Shown here: positions 17,133 through 26,270 of the stretch, one piece after another
How the letters are laid out: each line of letters opens with the position of its first letter
Position numbering within the stretch: position 1 is the first letter of the stretch
From: Mucilaginibacter galii
GTDB lineage: Bacteria > Bacteroidota > Bacteroidia > Sphingobacteriales > Sphingobacteriaceae
Reading direction: 5' to 3'
Assembly: GCF_014635825.1 (NCBI RefSeq)
Contig: NZ_BMDO01000011.1
Coordinates: forward strand, 62,001 to 126,000
Length of the DNA stretch: 64,000 nucleotides
Position numbers and translations under genes: made by a program
Notes under the pieces: generated by a model
Seen by the model: the letters and a program-made list of their open reading frames with translations, nothing else
Databases searched by the model: none
What the model was told of the DNA's origin: nothing

Positions 17133-19184
17133 TTATTGAGCCAGTGTGAACCGGTAAAGCGCCGCATCGGCGGCTGGGGTATTAATATTTAGTTGATTGC
17201 TTAGGGCTACCTTTTTGCCCTGTATTACTTCGGTACAAGCTTTGATCTTAGTCGCGTTAAGCCCCAGATCCTTAAAATCTATTGCCATTTGCTGCGCTTC
17301 CTTCCCGTAATTGAACACAGCGAGGTAGAACTCATTTCCATCCCTGCGCCAAAAGGCAGATGATGCACCTGTACCCACGGCTGCATCAACCGGTTGAAAA
17401 GCTTTGCCACTTGTTAACACGCGCAACAGGCCGGGATTTTGGTAAAACTCTTTAGCACGGCTTTTCCAGATGCCTTTGCTTGAAAAATCATCGCCGGTAA
17501 TAAAGGTACCCGTTATTAAGGCCGAAAGCAACCTGGCACGGTTGGCACCAATGGGCTCGTTACCAAATACCACATGATCGGCATCTATATAATTATAAAC
17601 ATAGGTTTGCCACCAGCCATAGCTAAGGCTGTTAAGCGTATATTTAGTATGCTCAATGGTCTTAAACGCATCGCAGGCCACACGGCGGCTGTGTACATAC
17701 CTACCTGTAGCCACACTGGGCGATATGGCCGCATAAATAAGCATTTGATTACCCAGCCTGTTCACCAGGTACTCCATACCTTTACTGTAAGCCTGCATAC
17801 CTGTGGTAACCGTTGGGTCGTAAAAACTGGCGGCCTCAATAGCGGCATGACCTAAGAAATCTATTTTGATCATTTTAAAGCCGCAGGCTTTTAAATGATC
17901 TATAAAATAATCTATTCGCCTTTGGGTGCCGGGATGGGTTGAATCGAGCGCACGCGCACCATCAATATCATGGTAACCACGGCCTGTTTTGGTCCACAAA
18001 TCGGCATAGGTGTAATCGCTGCCTTCTACTTTGCGGCTACCACCCTGCTTATGTCCCCAATCGGTAAATGGGGCCCAGTAGGCTCCGGGCTCCAAGCCTT
18101 TTGCTTTGCAGTAATCAGCAAACTCCTTCAATTTACTATAATCTTCGCCCTTTTTGAAAAAGTCCCAATAAGCATCCAGATCAATATAGGCCGTATTGCC
18201 CGAACGGAACGTCTTTAAACTATCGGCAAAGAAATCGGCTACTTTAATGGCTTTATCATAGGTGAGTTTATCCTGCAATACGCCCCAGCTGTTCCAGCCT
18301 ATTGGGGTAGCTTTAGTCCAGTTAAATACAAAAGGAGGTTCGGCAATGCGGTTGCTGCGTCCGTAGGCTTCCAAGCCCGTACGCCAGTCTACAAAATAAC
18401 CCACCATTATTTTAGGCGATCTCAATACGGCACCTTTAACCATGCCATGTGCCACGGTATCGCGGGTAACCTCCTTACTGGCGTAGCCTGCCCATACTTT
18501 GAGCTGATGCACATTTTGCAGGTTGGCTATGCTTACGCCGGTTTTCCAAACGGTGTGTTCAACCGAACCTGAAACAATGCCTGTACGGCTGGCATTGTAC
18601 ACTACGCCTACTTCCGCGCTGGTGTTAGTAACGCCACTGGTTAAGTCTTTAGCATCGTAGCTTATAAAGGTATCGTTATCAAAAGGGATGAAAACGCTAC
18701 GTTCAGTATTGCCTAATGACGCAAACTCCGCTATAAGCGGTGCCATGTAATTGGAGGCAAGCGCTTTGCCGCTTACCACCAACTGTGTGAAAAAATAATT
18801 GCGATTAGGATAGGTATAAAATATTTGTTGCATTGACGGTACAGAGCCGCCTGTTAGCGTAATTATGTGTTTGGTGCCATTCCCAAAGCTATCGTGCAGC
18901 GAAACACTACTGTACTTGCGCGTTTTATAGTTAACGGATGAAAGGCTATCACCATTGGCTGTAGCCTGGGCATAGGCGTTATTTATAAATGCATTTACTC
19001 CGTAAGTTACCGAGTAAATACCCTTGCTTAAATTGTATTTAATGATTCCCGTTTTACCATAGCGCATTTGTATAATGTTACTTTGAGCACGGGCACTTTC
19101 TGAAGATACCGCCTTACTGTAACTGGTCAAGCCCAAACAAAGCAAGCAACACAAAAGCATGAACAGGGAGATAAGTTTGTACAT
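17133..19184 (-). CDS. Clan GH-D glycoside hydrolase (GH27/GH36-like)
   Basis: 683 residues with a hydrophobic signal peptide (about 1-25). Residues 30-285 form an N-terminal beta-domain; the TIM barrel starts with PIGWNSWG (295-301), the hallmark of GH27/GH36 enzymes, and continues with AYIDLDAYWDFF and PGAYWAPFTDWG. Asp442 in KIDFLG is the likely nucleophile and Asp505 (RVACDAF) the likely acid/base. A C-terminal beta-domain closes the chain. Known activities in this clan are alpha-galactosidase, alpha-N-acetylgalactosaminidase and beta-L-arabinopyranosidase; the last occurs on arabinogalactan-proteins. Which one applies cannot be told. It sits 13 bp from the GH36 gene and 15 bp from GH95. 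Confidence 0.75.
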   Translation of the reverse strand: MYKLISLFMLLCCLLCLGLTSYSKAVSSESARAQSNIIQMRYGKTGIIKYNLSKGIYSVTYGVNAFINNAYAQATANGDSLSSVNYKTRKYSSVSLHDSFGNGTKHIITLTGGSVPSMQQIFYTYPNRNYFFTQLVVSGKALASNYMAPLIAEFASLGNTERSVFIPFDNDTFISYDAKDLTSGVTNTSAEVGVVYNASRTGIVSGSVEHTVWKTGVSIANLQNVHQLKVWAGYASKEVTRDTVAHGMVKGAVLRSPKIMVGYFVDWRTGLEAYGRSNRIAEPPFVFNWTKATPIGWNSWGVLQDKLTYDKAIKVADFFADSLKTFRSGNTAYIDLDAYWDFFKKGEDYSKLKEFADYCKAKGLEPGAYWAPFTDWGHKQGGSRKVEGSDYTYADLWTKTGRGYHDIDGARALDSTHPGTQRRIDYFIDHLKACGFKMIKIDFLGHAAIEAASFYDPTVTTGMQAYSKGMEYLVNRLGNQMLIYAAISPSVATGRYVHSRRVACDAFKTIEHTKYTLNSLSYGWWQTYVYNYIDADHVVFGNEPIGANRARLLSALITGTFITGDDFSSKGIWKSRAKEFYQNPGLLRVLTSGKAFQPVDAAVGTGASSAFWRRDGNEFYLAVFNYGKEAQQMAIDFKDLGLNATKIKACTEVIQGKKVALSNQLNINTPAADAALYRFTLAQ

Positions 19185-19199
19185 TTCAATGCGGTTATA

Positions 19200-21521
19200 T
19201 TAGGCTTTGGCGGCCATTACTTCTTTTACTTGTCCGTTAATTTTAACTTTTACTTTGTGGGCATATGGTGCGGTTACTTTGTATTGCGTAACCTTTCCAT
19301 CTTTCCAGGAAAAGCTTACGGTAAAGTTACCCCTTGCTTTTACACCATTAAGGCTGCCCGATGCCTTCCATTGATCAGGAACGGCAGGCAAAAGTTCTAT
19401 AAACCCGGCATGGCTCTGAATAAGCATTTCGGCTATGCCTGCCGCTGCACCAAAGTTACCGTCGATTTGAAACGGAGGACCGGCCGATAACAGGTTGGGA
19501 TAAACACCACCACCTGCGCCGTAGTTGATATCTGTTTTAAGCGTCGGCTTCATAATTTCGGCAAACAGCTTGTAGGCGCGGTTACCATCGTGCAGGCGAG
19601 CCCAAAAAAGTTGTTTGTAGGCTATGGACCAGCTTGGGCCATCGTCACCCCTCACGTTCAGCGTTTTCTTACAGGCCTCGGCTAATTCAGGAGTTGACTC
19701 GGGTGTAATTAACGGTGCCGGAAACAAGCCGTATAAATGTGATATATGCCTGTGCTGCGGGTCGGTTTCTTTATAATCCTGCAGCCATTCCATTAAGCGG
19801 CCGTCTTTACTTACCACACCTGCCGGTGGCAGTTGTTTTAGTTTAGCAGACAGCCTTTGAGCCAGTGCAGCGTCGGTTTTTAATACCTTAGCAGCCGTGA
19901 TCACGTTAGAGAATAACTCGCGGATAATTTGATTATCAATAGTTGGTCCCTCACAAATACTGGCTGTTTTACCGTTGGGCAGGTAAAAGCTATTCTCGGG
20001 CGATGAAGACGGCGAGGTTACCAGCCAGCCTGTTTTTTGATCATGAATAAGCATGCTGCTATAAAACTGAGCCGAGCCTTTTAATAAAGGGTAAATACTT
20101 TTCAGATAGTTCTTATCTTCGGAAAATGCATAATGCTCCCATAAATTATTGCACAACCAACCCGAACCCGATTTGGTTACCCCCCATGAGGCGCTTTCGC
20201 CGGGTTCTGTAAAACCCCAAATGTTGGTAATAACGTGTGCCACCCAGCCATCGGCGTTGTAATAGGCTTTGGCCGTACGTTCACCCGGTTTAACCATACC
20301 TTTAACCAGGTCGGCCAGCGGCAGGTTCAATTCAGACAGGTTGGAAACCTCCAGCGGCCAGTGGTTCATTTGTACGTTAACATCCAGGTGGTAATCGCCA
20401 TTCCAGGGAGTTTGAATTTGGTTGGCCCATAAGCCTTGCAGGTTTGGTGGCAACAAGCCAACCCGGGTACTGCTGATAGACAAATAGCGGCCGAACTGGT
20501 AGAACAGCACCGGTAGTCCGGTATCTTTACCGGGTGTAGACCTGAATGCTGTTAACCTTTCGTTGGTTGGTAAATTACCGGCATCAGCACCGCCAAGCTG
20601 AAGTTTAACGCGGTTAAATAATTTTTGATAACGGGTAATATGTTGCTGCTTTTGAGTGGGATATTTTCCCTGAACAGCCGCGGTCAATTGCTTTTGTAAC
20701 GTGGTTTTAAAAGACGGGTTTTTGAGATCGGTACCGGCGGCGATGTATAAAATAACCTCACTGGCATCTTTCACTTCCAGCTCTTTTTTGCCGGCAGTAA
20801 GTTTGCCCCCGGTTAATTTGGCCTGTACTTTGGCCAGGTATTGCATACCCGGCGCCGATGTACCGCTATTTAGCTGACCATACATTTGCAGCACATTGCC
20901 GACAACCTCTGTTTGAGATTTCTCAGGGCGGCTCAAGGCAATTTTAAAGCTGATTTTGCCAGGTTTATCGGCCCATATGCGTACCATGCATACATCATTG
21001 CCAAAGCTGGTGATGTATTCGCGGTGAAAAGTAACATCGCCTATGCGGTAGGAGCATTGGGCTACAGCGTTACTTAACGACAGCTCGCGGTGATAATCTT
21101 TCACATCCGATTCATCGGGCGATTTATTGTAGTTGAACTTAATATCCAGATCGCCCAGCATTTGGTAGCAGCCGAAAGGTACACCACCCGAACCTACACC
21201 TTTACAGATAAAGTTTTTATCGATAAGCGCCTGCGCTTCGTCGTTCTTACCCTCGGCCAAAAGGCTTCTTATCTGCGGCAGGCTTTTATAGGCTTCGTAG
21301 TTATTAGCATCTTGCGGAGCGCCCGACCATAGTGTAATATCGTTCAATACGATCTTTTCATGAGTAATGCCGCTGTTGGGGGTCATACCCAATCTACCGT
21401 TACCCAGGGGTAAAGTTTCTTCCCACTGCGAAGCAGGTTTATTATACCAAAGTTTTAAGGACTGTGCCTTGATTTGAACACCTGCTGCAAGTAGCCCCAG
21501 GCAAAGCAATAGTTTTTTCAT
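19200..21521 (-). CDS. GH95 alpha-L-fucosidase, exported
   Basis: 773 residues with a signal peptide (IKAQ, residue 20). Domains: N-terminal beta-sandwich (about 22-290), linker, (alpha/alpha)6 barrel (about 310-690), C-terminal beta-domain. Family landmarks: WYNKPASQWEETLPLGNGRLG at the start of the mature protein, the DVNVQMN segment at 380-386 (place of the paired substrate-binding Asn of Bifidobacterium AfcA), SPSSSPEN with the general acid Glu509, and QIDGNFG with Asp687. GH95 inverts alpha-1,2-linked L-fucose and in some members L-galactose. In the window it supplies the fucose handled by the flanking oxidative pathway. The first position of the Asn pair reads Asp380 here; whether that matters needs an alignment. 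Confidence 0.93.
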   Translation of the reverse strand: MKKLLLCLGLLAAGVQIKAQSLKLWYNKPASQWEETLPLGNGRLGMTPNSGITHEKIVLNDITLWSGAPQDANNYEAYKSLPQIRSLLAEGKNDEAQALIDKNFICKGVGSGGVPFGCYQMLGDLDIKFNYNKSPDESDVKDYHRELSLSNAVAQCSYRIGDVTFHREYITSFGNDVCMVRIWADKPGKISFKIALSRPEKSQTEVVGNVLQMYGQLNSGTSAPGMQYLAKVQAKLTGGKLTAGKKELEVKDASEVILYIAAGTDLKNPSFKTTLQKQLTAAVQGKYPTQKQQHITRYQKLFNRVKLQLGGADAGNLPTNERLTAFRSTPGKDTGLPVLFYQFGRYLSISSTRVGLLPPNLQGLWANQIQTPWNGDYHLDVNVQMNHWPLEVSNLSELNLPLADLVKGMVKPGERTAKAYYNADGWVAHVITNIWGFTEPGESASWGVTKSGSGWLCNNLWEHYAFSEDKNYLKSIYPLLKGSAQFYSSMLIHDQKTGWLVTSPSSSPENSFYLPNGKTASICEGPTIDNQIIRELFSNVITAAKVLKTDAALAQRLSAKLKQLPPAGVVSKDGRLMEWLQDYKETDPQHRHISHLYGLFPAPLITPESTPELAEACKKTLNVRGDDGPSWSIAYKQLFWARLHDGNRAYKLFAEIMKPTLKTDINYGAGGGVYPNLLSAGPPFQIDGNFGAAAGIAEMLIQSHAGFIELLPAVPDQWKASGSLNGVKARGNFTVSFSWKDGKVTQYKVTAPYAHKVKVKINGQVKEVMAAKA

Positions 21522-21686
21522 TATAGGTCGTAATACCGTTTACAACATCTCTCCTATCAGAGCCTTTGTTGTTGCGGTAATTGTTAATTATAAATGGCTG
21601 TGGTAAATGTATTACTATCAACCTGCCCTAAAAATGGATAAAGCTTTAAACAGGATGGATTATCCTTTGATAAAATAACTGCAAGC

Positions 21687-23615
21687 CTAAGGCATGTTGG
21701 TAAAAAAATCCACAATGCGGCAGGCCGTCCCCTTGCTACCCTGCGGCTTATTTTCATCTATGATCAAAGTTAAATGGTGCGTGGCGTTCTTAAGCCCCGA
21801 GCCTAACAGCAAGTACCAGGGCAAATGCAGGGAGTTACTCCAGGGTGTAAAAAGCGACAGGTGCTTATATGGTCCGCCATCAATCGAATAGCTAACCGAG
21901 CCTGCATCAGGCCCCGAAAGTATAGCCATACCTACTGCATTACCTTTAAAGGTTAAAGAAAGCTTAGCGCCGGGTGTGGTTGCGCTTAAAACCGGTACGT
22001 TAACAAAACCTTCGCGGGTTGATGTATGATCTTCAGGCTGCCAATGAGGGTTTATACTCCAATGCTGGTCTGGCTTTGCGTTTTGTATATTGTAATAACT
22101 ACCGTTTACAAAGCTGTACTCATTTAATTTTGAGGGTAATTTTGTTGATGCCTTTTCAGGAAGCCTGGCATTGCGGCACAGGGCAAACATTTGCTTAAAG
22201 GTGGCAAAGTAAAGTTCCTGACCAAACACCGAGGGATGCAGGTCTTTAAAATCATCGTCCCAGCTAAACTCATGTTCCTGCAATTTGTCATGTACCTCCT
22301 TAGCCAGGTTAATGGAGGTTAAGCCGTAATGTGCAGCCACCAATTCATGATTGTTAATTTCGACCGGGGTTATGCCTTTATCGTAATCATGATTTTTATC
22401 AGGATCAGCAAATTCCATCATTACAATATCCATAGCCGGGTTGCTCTTTTTAGCATGGCGTATGATGCCTTCCAGATCGCGTACCTGGGTTAAGCTGTCG
22501 GTTCCGTTCACGCGGTCGTTAACGGCCGCTTCCAGGAAAAGCAGGTCTACCTTGCCCGAATCCAGTACATCATGCTGTAACCTGAACGCATGCGGCAAAC
22601 TACCAAGCGAGGGTATACCGGCAGCAATAAACCTAAAATTTGTTTGCGGATACAGTTCGTGCAGGTAATTACACACCTTTTGCCGCCAGCCGGGATTATA
22701 GGTAATAGAGCCTCCTAAAAAAGCCACGGTAGCATTTTTTTGACTATTGATTACCTTCTCAAACTGCTTAAGCCCCGATCTTACTTTAATATAGGGGTCG
22801 TAAGGCAGGCTTTCTTTAACCGTAGCGGCATTACTCGTTACAAAATCAACAAGTTGGTTGATATTTGGGACGGGTATATGATGACCATATAAGCTCTGCG
22901 GCCCTTCGGTTACCGGAATAACTGTGGCAGGGCCGCCCAGGGCATTATAGCGCTGAACGAAAACTGCGGCATTTTCCTGCAGCGGTGTAATATTATCCCA
23001 AAGGCCAACCACATTCAGCACCGGCACTTTAAAAGAGGCCAGTCCTTCCAGATGGTCTATCGGGCTATCGCTGTAGTCCATTGCCTGCTGTTCGGTAAAG
23101 TGAAAAACAGATTTAAACTCTTTCCAGGCGGTGGTATCGCCCAAACCTTTCCCCTTACCTCCCGGCCAGCTTTTAATGTCATAAACAGGGGTTTCGGCAT
23201 AGATGCAGCTTACCATATCGGGGTTGCGTTTTGCCCATCCCAGGGCATACAAGGCTCCCCTGCTTACGGCTTCCAAAGCCGGCTTTGGGGCAAGCTTTAT
23301 ATTAGTGGTAAGCAGTGTATAAAACCCGTCCCAGGCTTGCATGACCGTTGGGTGGCCATACAGGTTATCGGCATCCAGGTAAGCAACATGAAAACCTTTG
23401 GTTAACAGGATACTGTCTATATCGGTATGCCAATCGGGGAAAGATGACCGCCAAACCCAAGGGTTACCTTTTAAGGCATGTGCAGGCTTTACATAATACC
23501 CCTTAAATTGGTTTACCTGCACGTTAACCCGTTCAAAACCTTTCCAGCGGTCTTGCGCCCAAACGGTGGAAGAAAAAACAGAGAGAATAAATACAGCTAT
23601 AAGTTTAGTACGCAT
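21687..23615 (-). CDS. Two-domain exported esterase: alpha/beta-hydrolase plus SGNH/GDSL hydrolase
   Basis: 642 residues with a signal peptide (VWAQ, residue 21). Residues about 30-265 look like an alpha/beta-hydrolase: nucleophile candidate Ser118 in EAVSRGAL, Asp207 in GLWDNITP and His245/246. Residues about 290-480 are an SGNH hydrolase: block I GGS (Ser303), block II Gly333, block III AAVND (Asn366), block V DLH (Asp458, His460). A C-terminal beta-rich domain (about 500-642) may bind carbohydrate. SGNH enzymes in PULs mostly remove acetyl groups from glycans. The N-terminal domain could be an esterase or a degenerate binding module. It lies between GH95 and the surface lipoproteins of the same PUL. 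Confidence 0.8.
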   Translation of the reverse strand: MRTKLIAVFILSVFSSTVWAQDRWKGFERVNVQVNQFKGYYVKPAHALKGNPWVWRSSFPDWHTDIDSILLTKGFHVAYLDADNLYGHPTVMQAWDGFYTLLTTNIKLAPKPALEAVSRGALYALGWAKRNPDMVSCIYAETPVYDIKSWPGGKGKGLGDTTAWKEFKSVFHFTEQQAMDYSDSPIDHLEGLASFKVPVLNVVGLWDNITPLQENAAVFVQRYNALGGPATVIPVTEGPQSLYGHHIPVPNINQLVDFVTSNAATVKESLPYDPYIKVRSGLKQFEKVINSQKNATVAFLGGSITYNPGWRQKVCNYLHELYPQTNFRFIAAGIPSLGSLPHAFRLQHDVLDSGKVDLLFLEAAVNDRVNGTDSLTQVRDLEGIIRHAKKSNPAMDIVMMEFADPDKNHDYDKGITPVEINNHELVAAHYGLTSINLAKEVHDKLQEHEFSWDDDFKDLHPSVFGQELYFATFKQMFALCRNARLPEKASTKLPSKLNEYSFVNGSYYNIQNAKPDQHWSINPHWQPEDHTSTREGFVNVPVLSATTPGAKLSLTFKGNAVGMAILSGPDAGSVSYSIDGGPYKHLSLFTPWSNSLHLPWYLLLGSGLKNATHHLTLIIDENKPQGSKGTACRIVDFFTNMP

Positions 23616-23645
23616 TGCTACAGTATCTGCACGTTAATTTACAAT

Positions 23646-23670
23646 AATAAAGCCCTTAACGGGCTTTATT
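23646..23670 (-). terminator. Intra-operon hairpin (attenuator or terminator)
   Basis: 10-bp perfect stem (23646-23655 with 23661-23670) with a 5-nt loop in the 122-bp gap between the DUF4998 lipoprotein and esterase genes. T-rich sequence flanks it on both sides. It may lower expression of the downstream enzyme genes relative to susCD. Confidence 0.55.
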
Positions 23671-23737
23671 AATTTTAATAATCAGGGTTTTGAATAGCAT
23701 TTACATTGCAGCTCCCGTTTATAAATAAATGTATACC

Positions 23738-24970
23738 TTATTTGAACACGTCATTAAAGAAAGTCATTTCGCTCATATTACTATAGTTGCTATCGCCGGT
23801 GGTTACGTGTTTTATGCGTACACGTATGTATCTTACCGGTGGCAGGTTGCTATCTAAGTTAAATTTCATTGCACTTTTACCATCATCTGTACGCTTAACG
23901 GTTTTTAACAGCTTCCAGCCTTTGGCCTGAGCTTCTGCGGGCCAGCCTGCATCGTTAGGATTAAGGGTAGTGGCAGCATTGGCAATATCGGCAATTCCCC
24001 AAATTTCAAAATCATCGGGATTGTTACAGCAATCGCGGCCGGTTTCTTCTACCTGGCTTAAGCCGCTGTAAATTTTACCCATATCAAACGTAATGGTGTG
24101 CGGCATACGGTGATCGCCATCGGCATGAAATATATTAGGGAATCCCTGAGGCCCCACACTACCGTCCCAAAGCTTACTAATGCTTGTTTCAGAACTGTAG
24201 GTACCGGCATCTCCGGGCAATTTTACTTCCTTAAATAGTGATTTATTACAAATGGCTAACCCATCGGCAATAGTTGGAAAATTATCGAACTTAGATACAT
24301 AGAATATATCATAAGCATTCTTCTCAGGCAGGTAGCCCGACCGATATTGAATAGCCGTGCTTCCCTTATAGTTGGGTATGGTGATAGAGAGGCTATCGCG
24401 CGGTAGGATACGCTCCTCAATTGCGCCGGTACGGTTGGTATAGCGTATAGTGGTACCCACGGTAATAATGCTGGTATCCTGCTGTAAAAAATTTAGTTTT
24501 AGCGAACCATCGGGATTTACCACATACGGCGTAGCCGCATTGTATGCCCTGTTTTGCAAACCGCTTTGGAATATAGGCCCGTATACTTTCACGTTGTTGA
24601 TATCGAGCGGTACAGAACGGTTTCCTTTAGCGTCATACGAAAATACGGTGAACGTGTAAATGTACTCGTTCAATCTTGGGATCACGGCAACTATAGTATC
24701 TGCGGTGTTGTGCTTATTGGAGGTTACCACCTGCGAGTCTACCTTGTTGTTCCAGTACACCACGTAGCGCGTAATGCTTGGATCGGTACTTGGATTCCAA
24801 ACCAGCGCAGTACGCAGGTTGCCGGCACGCGCCTTTATATTTCCAACCTTGCCAGGGTAGGTAACTTCCTTGTCGCCCAGGAAATTTTTGAAGTCCTGGT
24901 CTTGTTTACTGCAGCTGTAAATACCGGTTCCTATCAAAAGGGTGATAATGAGCTTATATGTGGTTTTCAT
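23738..24970 (-). CDS. DUF4998/discoidin-like surface lipoprotein of PUL 1
   Basis: 410 residues counted from the ATG at 24970, which yields a lipoprotein signal (IYSC, Cys20). The frame extends to 25033, but that would overlap the upstream gene and add an unlikely leader. Residues about 35-215 match the DUF4998 pattern (YPGKVGNIKARAGN, VVYWNNKVDS); the last 150 residues look like an F5/8-type C (discoidin) fold, with WDGSVG, ITFDMGKI and PPVRYIRVRIKHV. Such proteins follow susD in many PULs and probably bind glycan on the cell surface. The start lies 25 bp after the previous gene's stop. Confidence 0.8.
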   Translation of the reverse strand: MKTTYKLIITLLIGTGIYSCSKQDQDFKNFLGDKEVTYPGKVGNIKARAGNLRTALVWNPSTDPSITRYVVYWNNKVDSQVVTSNKHNTADTIVAVIPRLNEYIYTFTVFSYDAKGNRSVPLDINNVKVYGPIFQSGLQNRAYNAATPYVVNPDGSLKLNFLQQDTSIITVGTTIRYTNRTGAIEERILPRDSLSITIPNYKGSTAIQYRSGYLPEKNAYDIFYVSKFDNFPTIADGLAICNKSLFKEVKLPGDAGTYSSETSISKLWDGSVGPQGFPNIFHADGDHRMPHTITFDMGKIYSGLSQVEETGRDCCNNPDDFEIWGIADIANAATTLNPNDAGWPAEAQAKGWKLLKTVKRTDDGKSAMKFNLDSNLPPVRYIRVRIKHVTTGDSNYSNMSEMTFFNDVFK

Positions 24971-24995
24971 GTAATTCTGTGAGTTATAATGAATA

Positions 24996-26237
24996 TTATT
25001 GAACTTTTCCATATACCGAAAACTCCATGGCATGGGCGAAATCGCCGTTACTCCAGGTGCGGTGTACGATCATGCGCATAAATCTTACCGGCGGCGAATT
25101 GCTTGGCAGGTTAAAGTTTACACCTTTTTTTACAAAATCTTCATCAGCAGAATTGGTAAAGCCCGGTGTTAAACCCGACGGGGGATTTGGGAAATGGTAG
25201 TTGCCCAAATTTATCCAATCGCCCACTACGGTACCCGCCGCAGCAGATTCGGGTATTTTGGCATCCTTCGGATTGGCAGAATTAGACCCCCAGATACTAA
25301 AATCGCGTGGGTTACCATGTGCATAAGTATACTCATTGGGTCTTTCCCATAATATAAAACGGCTTAACTGTGCCGATGCACCTATGCCAAAGGTAACCTG
25401 CATTGGCCCCGGAACACCGGGGGCTGTATGCCAGCCGTTGGAGAAACCATCTGTTTTACCATCCCATAAAAAAGGCACATCCCAACCATAGGCAATAGGA
25501 CTATCGCTTGCCGTACGGAAACTCGAGAACTTATTTTTCTCTAATAAGGCTTCAAACAGCGGCGTTAGGGTAACCAGTGTAGTGTCTGATACGTTACCAT
25601 ATTTATCGGTTACATACACACCAAACTTACGTGGTACAGATTTATATCCTCTTACCGAATAATTTACGGTATCTGAATTGGTATAATGCTGATCCTGCAC
25701 TTCGAGCACATTGGTAGAACTATCTAACGCTAGCAAAATAACACCGATATCTTTCTTTTTAGGGTTTAAAGCCGTGATAGTAACTCCGCCAAAATCTTTA
25801 ACAATTTGTACGGTAGGTTTTACAAGCTTATAGAAAGGCACATCGGGGTGCACCTTAACCGTAACAGGATCAGACATTACGTTGGCGCGGCTAACCACAT
25901 TAAGCGTTACCTCGTAATCTTTGCTTTGGGCAAAGCCATCTACCGTTATGGTATCGGTATAGTAACTGGCCTTGGTTTGCCGGGTAGTTTTATCGTTAAT
26001 TTTATACTGCCCCTGCACATACAAAATATTGCCTGAATTGGGCAGTGTATAGGTAATATAAGCGCCGCCGTTAAAATTGGTTACTTTAATATTGGTTACT
26101 ACACCCGGCTTGGTTGCATCGGTAGATACCGGCTCGGTGTTATAGCCCTCGTTCTTTTTACAGGCGGCAAGGGAAATTAGAAGGATTGCCAACAGGCAGC
26201 CTCCTAATCTTAAAATATTGTTTTTGAATACTTTCAT
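24996..26237 (-). CDS. DUF4959/DUF5126/DUF5000 surface lipoprotein of PUL 1
   Basis: 413 residues, lipobox LAAC (Cys26). Three parts: DUF4959 fibronectin-like (about 40-130, PGVVTNIKVTNFNGGAYITY), DUF5126 (about 135-235, VQIVKDFGGVTI), and DUF5000, a discoidin-like domain (about 245-413, FLWDGKTDG, VTFGIGASAQLSRFILWERP, SPPVRFMRMIVHRTWS). This set occurs right after susD in Bacteroidota PULs and takes the SusE/SusF place as a surface glycan-binding protein. It resembles the C-terminal part of its neighbour at 23738, so the two may be diverged tandem binding proteins. It starts 33 bp after the susD stop. Confidence 0.85.
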   Translation of the reverse strand: MKVFKNNILRLGGCLLAILLISLAACKKNEGYNTEPVSTDATKPGVVTNIKVTNFNGGAYITYTLPNSGNILYVQGQYKINDKTTRQTKASYYTDTITVDGFAQSKDYEVTLNVVSRANVMSDPVTVKVHPDVPFYKLVKPTVQIVKDFGGVTITALNPKKKDIGVILLALDSSTNVLEVQDQHYTNSDTVNYSVRGYKSVPRKFGVYVTDKYGNVSDTTLVTLTPLFEALLEKNKFSSFRTASDSPIAYGWDVPFLWDGKTDGFSNGWHTAPGVPGPMQVTFGIGASAQLSRFILWERPNEYTYAHGNPRDFSIWGSNSANPKDAKIPESAAAGTVVGDWINLGNYHFPNPPSGLTPGFTNSADEDFVKKGVNFNLPSNSPPVRFMRMIVHRTWSNGDFAHAMEFSVYGKVQ

Positions 26238-26270
26238 AAACTTATTTGTTTATCAGATTAATTAATTAGC

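Noticed and set aside
19200..21521. Possible loss of a key Asn in the GH95 active site (Asp380 in DVNVQMN)
   Set aside because: Without an alignment I cannot tell whether this Asp is common in the family; general acid Glu509 and Asp687 are present, so no loss of function is claimed.
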